Shown: positions 13,051 through 26,282, counted from the stretch's first letter. The stretch is DNA of 64,000 nucleotides from Hyalella azteca (GCF_000764305.2 NW_025932429.1:21302-85301); one strand, 5' to 3'. Program-made: numbers and translations. The notes: generated from the sequence alone by a model not told the origin.

Positions 13051-14598
13051 CGCGCGTTGCGTCTCACGCTTCAGGGCAACACAGCAAGCCAGCGCTCGAA
13101 GTCCAACACCGTCATGTGCTCGCAGCAGTCGACACAAAGTGGAAGACAAGTTACGATATGGCGGTACAAAAGGTTCTGAGGAGGATGATATGTTGGGGCC
13201 TTAATTTTCTACCTAAGCAAGGTTGTCTAAAGAAGCACACGAAATGTGCGGCAAATTGTAACGAGCCCATAATTTTATAGATTGTGCACTATTAAAATTA
13301 TCGTTACTTTAGACAAAAGTATTTTCCACTAGTGACTCAGTTTTCGAATAAGAAGTGCTGTAAATTGTTCAGTACTTAACAATTAGCACCTCGATGGGGA
13401 GACTGGTCGTGAGAACTGCCATCGTTTCGGTGAAGAAATGTCCCTCGCATCTGTGAAGGGCTTTTCAGACGCATAGCGTGCAAGTTTAATGATTTACTGG
13501 TGAACAATATACCGGGAAAGAGGAAATCTTAGTCGAGGAGACATGAGAGTTGAGCTAACTGTAAATAACCGTTAGTTCAGAGCGAACATTTACAAGATAA
13601 GGACTTATAGGGGAAATATATGTTTATTGGGCACATTGGTGGGAATAGCGCAGTATTTCATGCCATGCGAATAAGGAATGACCAAAAATTTTGCAGAAAA
13701 ATTGAACGAATGGTGATAAAAAATAAATTATTTACATTTCATTTATTTTCATATCTGCTTTTTGGCCGTAACTTCCACAATCATTGAAATGTCGGTAATG
13801 AAAAGCCACCGCTGTCGTTGTTTAGAAATTATGGTCACGAATAAATTCTTATGAAAAAACTGTCTGTTTTTCTAAATCAAATATAATGGTCGCAGCTAAT
13901 ATTTTTTTAGCCCTCAGTTCATACTGTTTTATCACAGAAAATGTTTAGACTTGAAAAAAACGCAGCTCACAAATTACCTTCAAGCAGTATTGGAGTGATC
14001 AGTTTGAACTTTACATAAAAGGTTCTGTATAAAATTTTCATATCAATTCCTACACTTTTTCTCTTCATTAAATTTTGAATACTCACAAAAAAATAACTTC
14101 ACTGTTTTCGAACCATTTCTTCAGATAGCTATAAGCGACTCTATTAGTTATACAACGAATATATCGTCTCATAAATCAACACATGCAGGCTGAACTGCTC
14201 CCTAAATATTGAACCCATTATTCCAACGCCAAGTAAGCTATTATTAGTGACAGTATTCTGTCGTAGCCTAAGATGATCGTATCATTACATTAATATGTTT
14301 TTAATAACATCAACTTATTTACTCCATCATTAGGCGACACTGCCAGTCCATCAGAGCTGCTTGCCACTATCTGTGCTGTATTATAATGAGTCGCTCATTC
14401 TAAATGATTGACACTGAGAGTGTAAAGGGAATCACGTCTGATATCAAGCTCATGAACACATATGGAAGCGGGTAACGTATTTATGAACTTCACAACAAGG
14501 AGCCGTGAGCCGATATCGATGCAATTATTATTAAACTTTTATAGTTTATCAAGAATTTAAAGCAATGAAAACAGTAAATAAATAAGTATTTCTCATGA

Positions 14599-14637
14599 GA
14601 GAAAACGTTTCGGAGTCGAGCCCCGAAACATTTTCTC
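14599..14637. repeat. Strong short hairpin
   Basis: GAGAAAACGTTTCGG (14599-14613) pairs with CCGAAACATTTTCTC (14623-14637) with one mismatch across a 9-base loop. It could be a foldback relic or a small structured RNA. There is no poly-U tract or promoter that would make it a gene. Confidence 0.7.
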
Positions 14638-17600
14638 CGCAATTAGTAAACTAAAATCATTTAAAATATCAAAAGGTGAATTGTCAAATGAAAACAATGA
14701 ACACGAAGTAAACATGAGCAGACAAACCAATCTATTTACAATTTCCCGGGATAGAAACTGCAGGCGGCATTTAAATTAGGAACTGGGAAACCTTTGCCAA
14801 TTGTCCTTAGTTTCTAAATATAGTAGTACGCATCTGCTAATGTCGGTGTGACATCACGCAATTTTTATACTAGACTGGCAGAGCACATAGGATGAAGTCA
14901 TGAATCGTGAAAGCTGCTTGCAAATCCCCCACGTTCAGACGTACGCGATCATGCCGAGCAGTGTAACGTCATTGTGTCCGATAGTGATTTTAGAGTTTTA
15001 GCCTCCACAACCGATGTTTCTGACCAGCAAATTTTGGAATCCCTGAGCATTTTTAAAGAGAAGCCTAGTGTAAAGGCCGCCTACAGTTCCTATCCCCTCG
15101 AAATTGTAAATCGATAGATTTGTCTGTTCATATTTACCTCATTCTAATTTGATTGCATTTGACAATCTAGGTTTTACTATTTTAATGTGAATTTTACTTT
15201 GCTAATTGGTTTTACTTGTTTCTAGCTTATGGACTGACGACGGAGCTAGACTTTCCCTCATAAGAAATGATCTTAATATTTATGGATGATGATATTATAT
15301 CTTTTGTTCCAATCCTGAACATATTTTTAGTTTAAAAGACCGTGAGACATTATATCTTTTTAGATTAATTTTTCTGTGGTCTCTCCCTCTTTATATTACG
15401 AGAAAGAGAGGAAAACGCGATGAGTAGGCAAGAAAGAATGACCCAATGATAAATTTTTTTGAAGAGCGATAGTATTATAATTTATTTCCCGCTTCCAAAC
15501 TACTATATTCATATATTAATATCATCATCCTGACGTACAGCTCCAAAGTTGTTAATTTCTAATAAACTTTTAAAGTCAAAATAATCCCTCCATGTACGTG
15601 TTATTATTAGCTCAGTATACCAAGAAGTATATCAAGGAAAAGGATAAATTAAAAGGCTAAATTAAGGCAAAATTTAGAGTTATACTCACGGTAAACAGAT
15701 GTGTCCTTCTTGTACGGATGACTGATGGTATAATTTTACTTCAGGCTCTGCCAATGTGCATTATTATTATCCTGTGTAAGTCATGTCATTTTTCGACCAG
15801 CCTCAAACCATTAAAACAAATCAAATCTATTGAGTTCAATCAATCAGCACACGGCTAATCAGCCATATATCGTTCGATAACACATGCAATAGTTTAAGTA
15901 TAATTAGCTAGATCACTTTAAGACTTTCCACCATTTATTATCAAGACAAACACACCTTCATTATTCATCGTCATCATTGAATCCGCCACCCGTGAAACTG
16001 CCTAACGACGAACAGGACAAAATAACACAGCTTTGTTTGCTTAGTAAAATATGCTGGACACGGAGTGTGATTATCCAACGAAAACCTGCTGTCAATTCTA
16101 CGGTAAACCACCTCGCACGAGCTAGATTCCAAGAGTTTACGACCTAAAACTTAACTTCAGTTTATATTATGTTAATTAAGTTATCACGGCATTAAAGGAC
16201 GCGCTCTCACGTCGTCGTCATGTTTGGAGCATTACTGATTACTTACCACCTCAAGATTATGCAAGGTAAGATTATTAAATTGTCGCCGCACAATCGTGCA
16301 TGAATGAGTCTCGAATGTCACCTCCTTAATAATAATAAATAAAGCTCATAACAACCCATTTCATTGTTAAAAGGATTAAAGGGTAATCGTTAAAATAATT
16401 CAGCATCCCATAAAACATAACAGTGAATAACGCAAACCTCTGAAAATTCATCTTCAGTTCTGTTCCTGGATATCTCAGGTTTTAAAACAATACAAAGCAA
16501 TTTCTAACACATGCTTGCACACAGCATTCAGCTCCTCATGAGATTTTTTTGCTTGATGAACAAAGGATTGAACATGAGCGTCGCCATGACGTGAATTGAA
16601 AAAAATGTTTTTTGAGCTTAAAAATGTAAGCAGAGTTTTAAATTTGTTGACCGTCAAATTGCAGTTATTCTTTCTTACAGTTGAAAGTGAATTGAACGCA
16701 GATCGAGCAGCCATAGTTACGAAAAATTTCTGTGTGTTGTGAATGGAGAATCTGTAATTTTTGTGTGTCATTAATTCGGACGCTAGATACTCGAGACTAC
16801 TTTAAAGTCTTTCTGACGATTATAATTCCTGGCTACTTGTACTGCAGAAAAAAGTTGTGAGCAAGCTTTCAGACAATGATGTGTCAATTATAATTGTTAA
16901 GAGAAAAATTATTATTCGTTTTTATAAGCAAATAAAGAAGCTGCAAAAAACTGATTACACAATTTTCTTCACCCGCTGAAAAATTGCTCTCTTTTCTTCT
17001 TGATAATAAAATGAATTTAAAATTTGCACGAATATTTCACTGACTTATTGTAACCTGAAGCGCGTGCCAACAATCCGGAAGCGAGTTTGGAATAAGCGAG
17101 TCAGAAGTCGGGCTTGAAACAAGGGAAGAGAAGCAGGGACGATGGGCTCCAGAAGTGAGGAGCTTGCGATATGTAGGATAACCTGGCAGCGATGGTGTAC
17201 GGGAGTGCGGGAGATGAGCTCTATTATTCAATACTAATCAGCGGATTGGTTATAATCTAACACAGACTTACTATCTGAAATGTTTAAGATCGTTCGCTGT
17301 TTCAAAGACAAAATGTTGAAGTATGACGTGACACTTTGATGGCAGTATTTGAAAGGAACTCTACTTCCTTTCCTGTTACTGTATAGCTGTATTCACTTAT
17401 ATAGTCGCTTATAACACAGAGAGCGTGTTTACATTTCCCTGCGTACCGCTGCAGCATATAAGTATAAGTATATGGGAAATTTGGGCAAGGTGTGTGCTAT
17501 ACAACAGTCACTTGAATGCTAAACAATATCTTACCTATCATATAAATGTTGTAATTAATGACTAATGTAATAAGGATTTTCAACAGACTGCCTTGGACGC

Positions 17601-18394
17601 TTGGAAAAATAATTTTGAGGCTTCTGCTGCTCTGTTTCTATGATTTAGTATTCCCAAGCCGTACCCTGTGATACGTGTTAAGCTGTCAGCACTGGCACCG
17701 CGGCACGTAGAAACTACGTGCAGCGTAGTATGCATTTGATCAATGTTCTAATTAAAGTAGATCTTATGTAAGCTTCATGCTCTAGAAAATATACATAAAC
17801 TTCATACACCGGTAAGGTGTGTCCGGTATGTGAATGTATATAAGATATCTAATATATCATGTACTGGAAAATCCAAGTAATAATTCAACGTGTTGTTTTT
17901 CTTTTTTGGCAACCCTCGTTCTCTCTTATATGTAATCTATTGCGAACAGACATAATCACAAAATTTAACAATGGCTTATGTCTAAATTGTGATTAAATTT
18001 TTAGACGATGAAAGAATATTCCACCAACTTAGGAAATTGAGACCTTGAACTGTTTATTGTTTATGCTAGGGATTGATAGTTCATAAATAGCCTTGGCTTT
18101 GTTGGACACAAAATAGTTTCTCTATTTTTAATGCGCGTAGCATAATATCTCAGTTATATTAATATTTCGCTGGGAATTCAGGCACTGTTTTTGCCGCTAA
18201 GTTCTTCATTAAGCAACAATCATTGAATGAAGAGCTAATTGCGAACTCATTAGCAAGCTAATTAGCGCCAGCAGGTCCTGCGGCTTGATGTCTTTTGTTG
18301 GATTTATCTGTCGTGTTGTTACGATGTAAGCTGTACTTCTGTGCTTGATTTGCTGCTGTACTCCTCAACCTGATGGTCAGTTGTACTCATAACG

Positions 18395-18492
18395 GTGGTC
18401 ATCAGCTGTGCTCTTCATCGTGGTGGTCAGCTGTGCTCTTCATCGTGGTGGTCAGCTGTGCTCTTCATCGTGGTGGTCAGCTTGTCTCTTCA
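18395..18492 (+). repeat. 25-bp tandem repeat
   Basis: At least three consecutive units of GTGGTCAGCTGTGCTCTTCA followed by TCGTG occur, with decayed flanking units back to about 18360 and a partial unit ahead. It lies directly upstream of the Tc1 remnant. Confidence 0.85.
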
Positions 18493-18529
18493 GTGCTTCA
18501 CTGCTAAAATTTCCCTTTGCCTTCCTTTG

Positions 18530-19140
18530 GGTTGGACGGTCCGTAGACCAACTGCTGTGCAATTTTCACCATAAATGCCAAATAACAAGAAAAACACAAA
18601 TGACAGGCTTGCTTTTTGCAGGAAGAACAGGTAATGGACTGTTGAACAGTGCATGGGGCCGAGTAATATTCTCAGATGAGGCGAATTGCAGGTTGTTTGG
18701 CCCTTCTGGCAATGTCCTTGTCTGGAGGAGGGCAGGTATAAGCGCTTCAAGCCATCATGTCATGCGCCCCGCGGTGAAGCTGATTGTCATGAAGCAGGTG
18801 CTATCAAAAAGCTTCTTGAAGATTTTGGCATTGGAGAATTGACACCTTGGCCTGGAAATTCTCCATATTTAAAGCCTTTTGAAAATGTATGGGAAATTCT
18901 CAAACAGAGGGTAACCACAAGAGGGTAAAGAAAAGCCAATTTCTACTGAGGACTTGCAGGACTTGATTTTGCATCAAAGGATTTTTATTCATTTAAACAT
19001 CATTCAAAATTTGATTTCTGGCATGCCTAAGAAGATAGATAATATTCTTCGTAATGGGAGCAGCAATACATATGTTGATACCTGTGTGAAAGTTGCCATA
19101 TTTCGAATTTTTCGTGTAGACTTTCGTTCATGTTAATGTT
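18530..19140 (+). pseudogene. Tc1-like transposase remnant
   Basis: Three frame-shifted segments read as a Tc1 transposase. 18535-18640 resembles the end of the second helix-turn-helix (GWTVRRPTA, DRLAFCRKN). 18640-18760 holds the first catalytic block (WGRVIFSDEANCRLFGPSGN, then VWRRAG), with the Asp at 18675. 18765-18930 holds ADCHEAGAIKKLLEDFGI then TPWPGNSPYLKPFENVW, with the Glu at 18881. Downstream to 19110 the C-terminal LQDLI and ISGMPKKIDNILRNGSSNTY follow. The stretch between VWRRAG and ADCH is shortened, removing the block that normally carries the second Asp (QDNAPCH in relatives), so the DDE triad is incomplete. Terminal inverted repeats were not found. This is a dead copy. Confidence 0.9.
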
Positions 19141-20085
19141 TCTTTTGTTTTCCAGTTAGAAAATAAATATTTAATGTTTTCTGTTTTTTCAGACCTCATA
19201 TATGAACAATCGGCAAAAATATCATTCGAATATCTTGAAGGAGCATTTAATTTCTTTGCCAAAACGCTCGTTAAATAACTCAATTGTTCTTATTTGTTGA
19301 AAGGTAAAATCTTCAGTCTAATTGAAATAGGGAACATCACGTGGATCCTACTCAAGATATCACTGCTACATTTAGAAAAATTAGGGCAAAACAGAACGAG
19401 CGAAACAACTAATATTAGATTTTATTTGGCGGTATATCGTGCATATAAAGCGACGGAGGCGATGGACGAATGGAAGTCAGAAATCCAGCGCTCAGACCGC
19501 CCGCCACGTCTCTCCCCTCGAATGCCTCCAGTAAAACGTGAAGGAATAATGAATCGCTAAGGAAATTGAGCGTCCAAACTCAAGGGTATGGGTTAAAGAG
19601 CAGGAATATTTTCGATCGAATTTTTTATTGATGGCGAGGCAATAAAAATGAACTAGAGTTTATCGGTTTAGGTTCTTTGGAATCTCCAATGGGTGTTGGT
19701 AGAAGGCTAGGAAAAGAATTGTCGGCTTGATTTCACCTCCTCGTTCAAATTGTGATGTCGACGTGAGATAGCGGCTTCCAGGTGCTAGATTTCTGGACCG
19801 TCTCCACTTGCTGAGCTCAGCTGCATGGCCCGGCAGGTGTTGCGGACAAGTGCGGGAGGAAGGTGGAGTAGAGCAGCCGTTAGGTGTGTGCAGTGCGAGG
19901 TTAGGCAAGAGTTAGAGGCTGCAAAACTGGAAGTGTGGCGAACTGGCCATTCGTTCCTCTCCTTAGGATGAATAAATAGAGGAAACGGGAATTAATTGGC
20001 CAGGGCGAATTTTGATTGAATTGTAAATTGAAAAAGTCGTGAGAACACACTGATGTTACGATGTATAACTGTGCATTAGACGAGT
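19140..20085. other. Non-coding stretch
   Basis: No supported gene. Two overlapping GC-richer open frames near 19.3-19.9 kb show no domain that I recognise. Confidence 0.5.
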
Positions 20086-20725
20086 CTTAATTAGATAATC
20101 AACCGGTGAATGCCCCAAATAAAGTTGGATCGTCTTCAAACTTAAGAAATAAATTTTCTTTACAACTGCGCAGCGGTAAAATTTTAAAGTATTGGATTTA
20201 ATTGTTAGTGAATATGGTAATTATCCGACAACTGCCAGAAGTGCTGTCTGATGTCGACAGAACTCAATAAAAAATGTTTATTTTACCACAGCGTCTGCAG
20301 TGATTGCAAAAATTCCCGTTTTTTCTGAAGTGGGAATTATCCAATAATTAGTGTTCAAAATGAACTTGGATCACAATCCAACTCGAAAAATGTAATTTTA
20401 AAACCGCGCAGTGATAGAAGAAAAATTAAGAGTAAATAGGTGTACCGTAATTGTTTGAGAATTTGGTAAATATACGACAGATATTCAACATAAAGTTGGA
20501 TCTCTCCCCTTAAAAAATAGTTTATTTTACAACTTCGCAGTGTTGGTTGAAATGTCAAGTATGTGTGTTCAGTCGTATCAGAATTTGGCAATTAACCGAA
20601 AGCTGTCCAAAATCAAGTTGAATCGCCGCCAATCTGAAAAATTAAGTAACTTTAAAACGGTTCCGTGCAGTGATTGTAAAAATTTTAATTGTGTGTGTTA
20701 GTCATTTCAGAATTAGGTAATCGAT
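20085..20725. repeat. Degenerate ~125-bp satellite array, about five units
   Basis: The landmark AAAGTTGGATC-like core recurs at 20121, 20362, 20492 and 20613, giving spacings of 241, 130 and 121 (one interval spans two units). A second landmark, GCGCAGTGATTGTAAAAATT-like, and a third, GAATTTGGTAATTAACCGA-like, recur in the same order within each unit. Units are strongly diverged. This is an old tandem repeat rather than a coding array. Confidence 0.75.
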
Positions 20726-21867
20726 AAGTTTTATTGGTGGCCTAAATTAGTCATTTATCCATGCTTTTTTTGTTTGTGTCTTTCAACTTTACACTAATAA
20801 ATTAAAATATTATTGAGTAAAAATTTACTTAAAGAGTTGTCTATATTATAAATACTTGTTGTTCAAGAAGAATTGGCATTCGTTCGCATTCGGATACAAA
20901 TTATAATATTTCTATGGCAATTTATTAAACCGGATTGGGATAAGATTTGATTATTCATTTTAACAAAAGATTCCAACAAATTGCAATAAAATCATGCAAC
21001 TTTTATCTTCATCTACTGAAGCTTGATTTATTTTTCGGTTGAACCTCCGGTAGCGAAATATGCTCGACTGGAGCTGCCGCGTCGTAAATAATTGCTGTTG
21101 ACAGGCGCTCATCCTGAGGCGAGGCGGCGGCCCCTGGCCGCAACATGCGCGGGTTGCCGCACCTTGACCATCATTAATTTCATTTGAACGTCGACATGAT
21201 GGATGGCGCCTCTGCCTCATTTTGGGTGTCCATTATCCCGGTCTTATCGTGATTTGTTATGCCCGGTAGGTCTTGCCGACTCAAGATTTTATTAGCGCAT
21301 AGCTCTGGATGTCAGCCCGGCTTGTATTATATAGGAGACGGATTAAAGTTCCTACAGAGCTGGGATCAAGTGAACGGAATCCCGGGCTGTCAACCATGTA
21401 AGTTATTGGCGGTTAGTTGCTGATATCCCAATATGAGTATTTAAACGTTGAGCGTCAAAATTCTTTTACAGGCCTCATAAAAATATAAATTCGGACAGAG
21501 TAGATGAACTTTTTTTAAAATGATAGCCTTAATTTTCCGATCGACGTGTTCTAGTCTCATTTACTGAGCGAAATCTTTAGTTTCTAGTACTGCAAATTCA
21601 GACTGAATTGACATTGGAGGTGATTTTATTCCCCTTTGTCAAAGAGTTCATGATTCAGCGGGCGTATTTCTGTGCATGCATTTTTGTATCTTAATTATTC
21701 CTCCACGCACGCATTACCGCGTAAGATTAGATAAGTGGGTGAGGTGGCCTTGGCCGTGTAGGAAGATATCACTGCGTGTGAAATTACAGTCGCCTAGCAC
21801 TAGTTTTAGTTATAAAATTTGTTGCGAGTTTTTCACAAGGGAATATAGACGGAGTGAATATCTTCAT
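20725..21867. other. Non-coding stretch
   Basis: No gene recognised. The GC-richer block at 21020-21230 has an open frame on the minus strand with no family that I can name. Confidence 0.5.
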
Positions 21868-22030
21868 GAGAATGTTTCGTGGAGAGTGGATTGTCTCCAA
21901 GAGTATGGTTCGTGGATGGAGGAATATCTCCAAGAGTATGGTTCGTGGATGGAGAAACGTCTCTAATCTAAGAGTATGGTTCGTGGATAGGGGAAGTTGT
22001 CATGAATGTGGTTCGTGGTCGAAAAGAATG
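21868..22030 (+). repeat. 33-bp minisatellite, about five units
   Basis: Units begin GAGTATGGTTCGTGGATGGA and repeat every 33 bases in the first copies (21868, 21901, 21934), then with small indels (21972, 22004). Because 33 is a multiple of three the array stays open and would encode a repeated QEYGSWMEEYL, but no start, splice or family evidence shows that it is translated. Confidence 0.85.
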
Positions 22031-23795
22031 TCTTTCATGTTTATACTTCGTTTAGGGCTGAACTTCATTACTTTTTGACAAACGAACAAACTTGTGCGTA
22101 ATGCTTCAGCTTTCATTTTAGCGTAACAAATATTTGTATAAATGACTAGCACTGGTGCTCAACATCCTGTCTAATAGTTCTGCGGATTGATTTCACAAAA
22201 TGTCTCCAATTCACGATATTCGTTGAGCAACTAACATATTATCAACTAATCAAACGACAACTTCAATCTTCTTGACATTTCGCTGGCAAATACTTACGCT
22301 GAAATGTGCGGCGCATCTGCCTTTTAATTTCAAAGTAACGGTGAAAAAGACATTAGAGCTCAATGTTCCGTAACAATATTGAGCTGTTTGAAGAAAGAGT
22401 TTACCTGTTCGAACACGATTAGCAGCGACTTCTTTGTCAGCTGAGCTCGTTCCGTACGTCGAAGTAATTCCGTATGTCTCCAGTAATTATAGGTGTGACT
22501 ATTTATTTATTGTTTTGTATATACCTGATTGCTTTTCTCAGTTATATTATACCAGGTTTTATGTATTGAATTCCAAAAACCGGTTAATAACCATCGCATA
22601 ACCGAATTTGCATGTGCTCTCCTCTCCACTTCGAATTGAATAATCATGCATAAGAAGATTCTTTTCATACGGCTTGATCTCCCCCAATTCATCTTATAAC
22701 ATGAATTTAATTCTAAATTTTAATTTATCATCTGATGCGAAAGTTACCGTGACAAATCTGGTCACTATTATTGTACAAAGTTGAAGGGTAAATTATCGCA
22801 AGTAGTTTTTTAATATTTTACCATTACCATTTCAAATGTCGCTCCGACACCGCGAAATCAGCATTTCTTCATTCAAATGTTAGGGTTCCATTGGAGAAGT
22901 CAAGCTGGCAATTTCCCACTCCAGCCCGACGAGATCTCTAACTCTAACGCACAAAGTAGCTGCTAGGAAAGTCTGTCCGACTCTTCGGACCCAGCTATAG
23001 CATGCTGGAGGGTCTCAAGAAAACCACGCACTAAACCATGTAGGGACCAAACCGCACTTGCTCTGATATTTATACCGTGACAGGCTGAGAACACGGCAAG
23101 GTAGTCCGGAATATTGCTTTTAAAACCAGTTAATAATTTGATCGCTGGAATTTATCTAATAAAAAATGCCCCGAATTGCAACGAATTTTAAACGCAACTC
23201 AGCTTGCCTTTGTATCATGACGATATACCTAACTCTGCATCCACGTCTCATTTACAGTATGGTATGGTTTACTGTATTGGCTACTATGTATTGTGTAAAA
23301 AATACTTCATAGTCATTCAAGATTTATGTGTAATCTGTATAGGATTCTGCCTCCGGGCATCGTATTTATTTTTACCGATTATCAAAGCTAAGTAAATATT
23401 AACAAAAATTTGGTCTTCAGACTGAAGTTGGAATTTGGATGCTTGACGACCTCCGATAAGACCTTTGAATCGGTATGCCACTCAGCACACTCTAATTTAT
23501 TGTAACACAGAGGCAACTTAATAACCTTAACTTAAAATAATAATAACCCACAGAGGCAAAACACATCTTAAAAGCATTTATAAAAAAATTCATTGAATAT
23601 CCCATTGATCCGAAATACATTACATCATACAGGTAAAAAAAAGATTGAAAATTCTGAGTGCCTAACTTTGGTCTAGTTAACTTGAACGTAGAAGACTAAA
23701 TTGATTCCATAACTGCTTCAGAAAAACTTTCCTATTCCAAAAAAGAAGCAAGTTAAGCTTGAGAATAATAGCTGCGTATTTTTCTAGTGGCATAA
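22030..23795. other. Non-coding stretch
   Basis: No supported gene. The segment at 22880-23100 is GC-richer than its surroundings but has no long open frame. Confidence 0.5.
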
Positions 23796-23799
23796 CATT

Positions 23800-24390
23800 A
23801 GCTTACTCAGAGATCTCGCGGCGTTTCTCAGAGAAGCCAATTTCACGTCAGGTTTAGAAGAGTCACGGACACCAACCCAGTTAAAATTTTGAGCCGAGAC
23901 CGGCGCCGGGTTTAGCCGGGCAGATCGCGCTTTAGCAGGATGGAGCAGTGAAACAATAACCGGCCATCTATCCCTAAAACTGCGCTGCGCCATGGCTGAT
24001 ATAGAGACAAAATTCTAGCAGCTCGGCAGGGCCGGAACTCTGCGCTGTTTTAGCGCTGGTACTTGGGATTGTCCGGCAGGGAGCTGTGCATAGCAGCCAG
24101 CAGGCCGTGTATGGGGGGGTTTTGAGAGAGGGAGGAGGGGTAGGGGTTGGAAACAGTGACGAGAGAATGAACTTCATCCTTCATAAGCACACCTGGGCAG
24201 GTACTCAGAAGCTAATTAGCGCTGATACGCGGCTGGCGATATCGTCTCTAAAGCGGACATTTCTGCTCTATCGCTGCTCTGTCGCGTCTCTACGCCGGCT
24301 CTGCAGCCGGCGACGGCCTGCTCTATTCCCTGCCCTAAATTTTAACTGGGAAGGCGCCTTATTTTCTAAACCAACTTTGCGTTAAACGAG
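23800..24390. mobile_element. Element with long imperfect inverted repeats
   Basis: Left arm 23840-23940 and right arm 24280-24385 match in inverse orientation: CCCAGTTAAAATTTT preceded by GGTTTAGAA on the left, and TAAATTTTAACTGGG followed by TTCTAAACC on the right. Translated outward, both arms give a similar peptide (AQNFNWVG...SSKP on the minus strand, ALNFNWEG...SKP on the plus), so the two arms are homologous copies facing opposite ways. The centre is GC-rich with G runs at 24113-24150. I do not recognise the family and exact ends and target duplication are not resolved. Confidence 0.55.
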
Positions 24391-26065
24391 CCTGACTTCA
24401 TCCTTGGTCTTCTTATTTAGTTCATTCCTGGACCCGCTAAATGTATAGTGCCTGTATCTGTTTCTTGCGGGATGATTTGCCGAACTATGCAATAGAAATC
24501 AACACGCAAAGCGATTTGAGCCCAAAGTTGGCATGGTAAACACAATATATGTTCGTTTACTAACTGAGATTTTCACAAATTAGGTTCTATGATCAACATC
24601 TGTGAAGATAAATTTTACATTAACATAATGCATCAGAAAATTTCAGCCTATATTATGAAGACATATTTTATAAAACATTTCCTCAAACTTTTTGAAGAGC
24701 AACTTCATCAGGTTGAAAAACAATAATGCACTTTCACTAATTAAATACTGATGGTCTTTTATGGTCTTATTATGAGCATTTACTATTGAATTTTTAAATT
24801 GCGCTAGTCTGTGAAAAGCTTTCAATGAAATTATTCTGATTTTTTCTTTTTTTTAGTCAATTCAAAGATCACTTGCATAATTGTTATCATTTCCGGATAG
24901 ACGCAAGATAATTCCGCGCTCTTTGTACTCTGACTGTTTCAGCTGAAAAATAAATTTTTTATCATTATTTCTTAATTAAGTTCATGGAAGAAGTCTTCTT
25001 ATATTATACTATTTCCTTGAAACTATTTCTAAATCCTTAAAATGTAAAACTATGTAAACACCGTTTGCTTGTGAACTAAACTTCGAACTAAATTAACTTT
25101 ACTCATTCAATGTGCATATGAGATGCATGACAAATACGATTGAACCTCCTTGTGCCATTAGTCATAACCTGGTGTGGTGCATCGATCATCACTTGATGGA
25201 TCCGGTAAACATTGATGACGGATTGACGGTTAAGATTAATAAATAGAAATTAATGCTGAATTATCTTGTGTCAATATGAAAGACTCGGACCGAAGCCGCC
25301 ACATATCTTAAGCCTACGACTAAGTCACTGCAGTAGAATCAAATAAAATGTTAAAAAATAAAATAAAAAATTAGAACCATATGCTAAGGATCAGATTATT
25401 CACTGGAAAAATGGAATAAAATATTAATGTCTTAGACAATAAGGAAATAATACCATATTTGCATATTAAAACGAGTCCAAAATATAATAGGGAGTCTAAT
25501 ATTGGCCTCCAAACAAAACAGAAATTGATTATGACAAAATGACAACCGTTAAAATGTTATTTTCAGGCTAAAATTTTCGGGATAAATATTCTCTGTTTAT
25601 GCAGTTGCACAACGACCAAAAGAAATATATAAATCTGTTGAAAATATCCTATCAACCCTAAAAATGTGGTAAAATAATAATCGTTTGATGCAAGTGGGCA
25701 AAAAATGTAGCCTATATACTCAGCGCATGGACGGACAAATGCATAAATTTTGCATGGTTATTTCTAAGAGGTATAAAAAGAGACATAACATAGCTACATT
25801 CGTAAAGTGATGGAGTATGTCTTAATTCAAATGATGTTTAAAATGAAATTATTAATGAGTCTTCGCTTGTACTGTAGCTCTGCAGTGACGGAGAATGGTA
25901 GATGGACTAGTTTTAAAGCACCACCGTGCAAAAACAAAGGCTTAAGGCTCGGACAATCAAACGGTAAACAGCAGTAAAGACACATTTATATTGAGCACAA
26001 TCGAAGGTCGGCAAACATCTACGAGACGCGAGATTCCTGATCGGCACAGAAAAAAATCTCATCCT
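24390..26065. other. AT-rich non-coding stretch
   Basis: No gene, tRNA or transposon protein seen. Open frames are at chance length. Confidence 0.6.
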
Positions 26066-26282
26066 GTCAAGAGTGAGAAACTCAACTTTACAAGAGTGAG
26101 AAATTCATCCCAGCGGTTTCTGCGTTTATTAGGCCGTAGGCCTGTCGCCGATTCTTAACATCGCAGAATATTCACAGCTTTTTGCGGTCTCGAACGCGCA
26201 ACTCACTGCTTCAATTGAGAACCTCTTCTTCGTGTATTTCAAAACCTGCCAAGGAGGGGGACTTCATCCTTACAAGAGTGAG
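26066..26282 (-). mobile_element. SINE 3' half fused to a LINE fragment
   Basis: Read on the minus strand from 26246, 24 bases identical to the LINE reverse-transcriptase region (4459-4482) pass into GCAGTGAGTTGCGCGTTCGA and then the SINE 3' tail with AATCGGCGACAGGCC (26139-26153). The SINE half is about 90 percent identical to that at 41859-41955. The unit is bracketed by TTACAAGAGTGAG at 26087-26100 and 26270-26282, possibly a target duplication, although a similar motif also occurs at 26068. The first tRNA-like half of the SINE is missing. Confidence 0.8.

Larger units (their letters stand above)
9140..18390. other. Non-coding stretch with small repeats
   Basis: No confident gene. Small structures seen are a two-copy tandem of about 22 bp around TTTATTGTTTGCAAAAGG (11959-12015), a 20-bp duplication AGATGTACTGTTGTTGCTT (13011-13050), a 15-bp-arm hairpin (14599-14637), and an 8-bp perfect hairpin GCACGTAG-AAA-CTACGTGC (17703-17721). 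A GC-richer block after a pyrimidine-rich AG at 10540-10567 opens a short frame, but nothing else supports it as an exon. Confidence 0.5.

Noticed and set aside
13041..13280. Peptide VDTKWKTSYDMAVQKVL, reminiscent of the hAT transposase motif around TRWNSTYDML
   Set aside because: Only one short motif of partial similarity, with no other hAT block nearby. Too weak to call.
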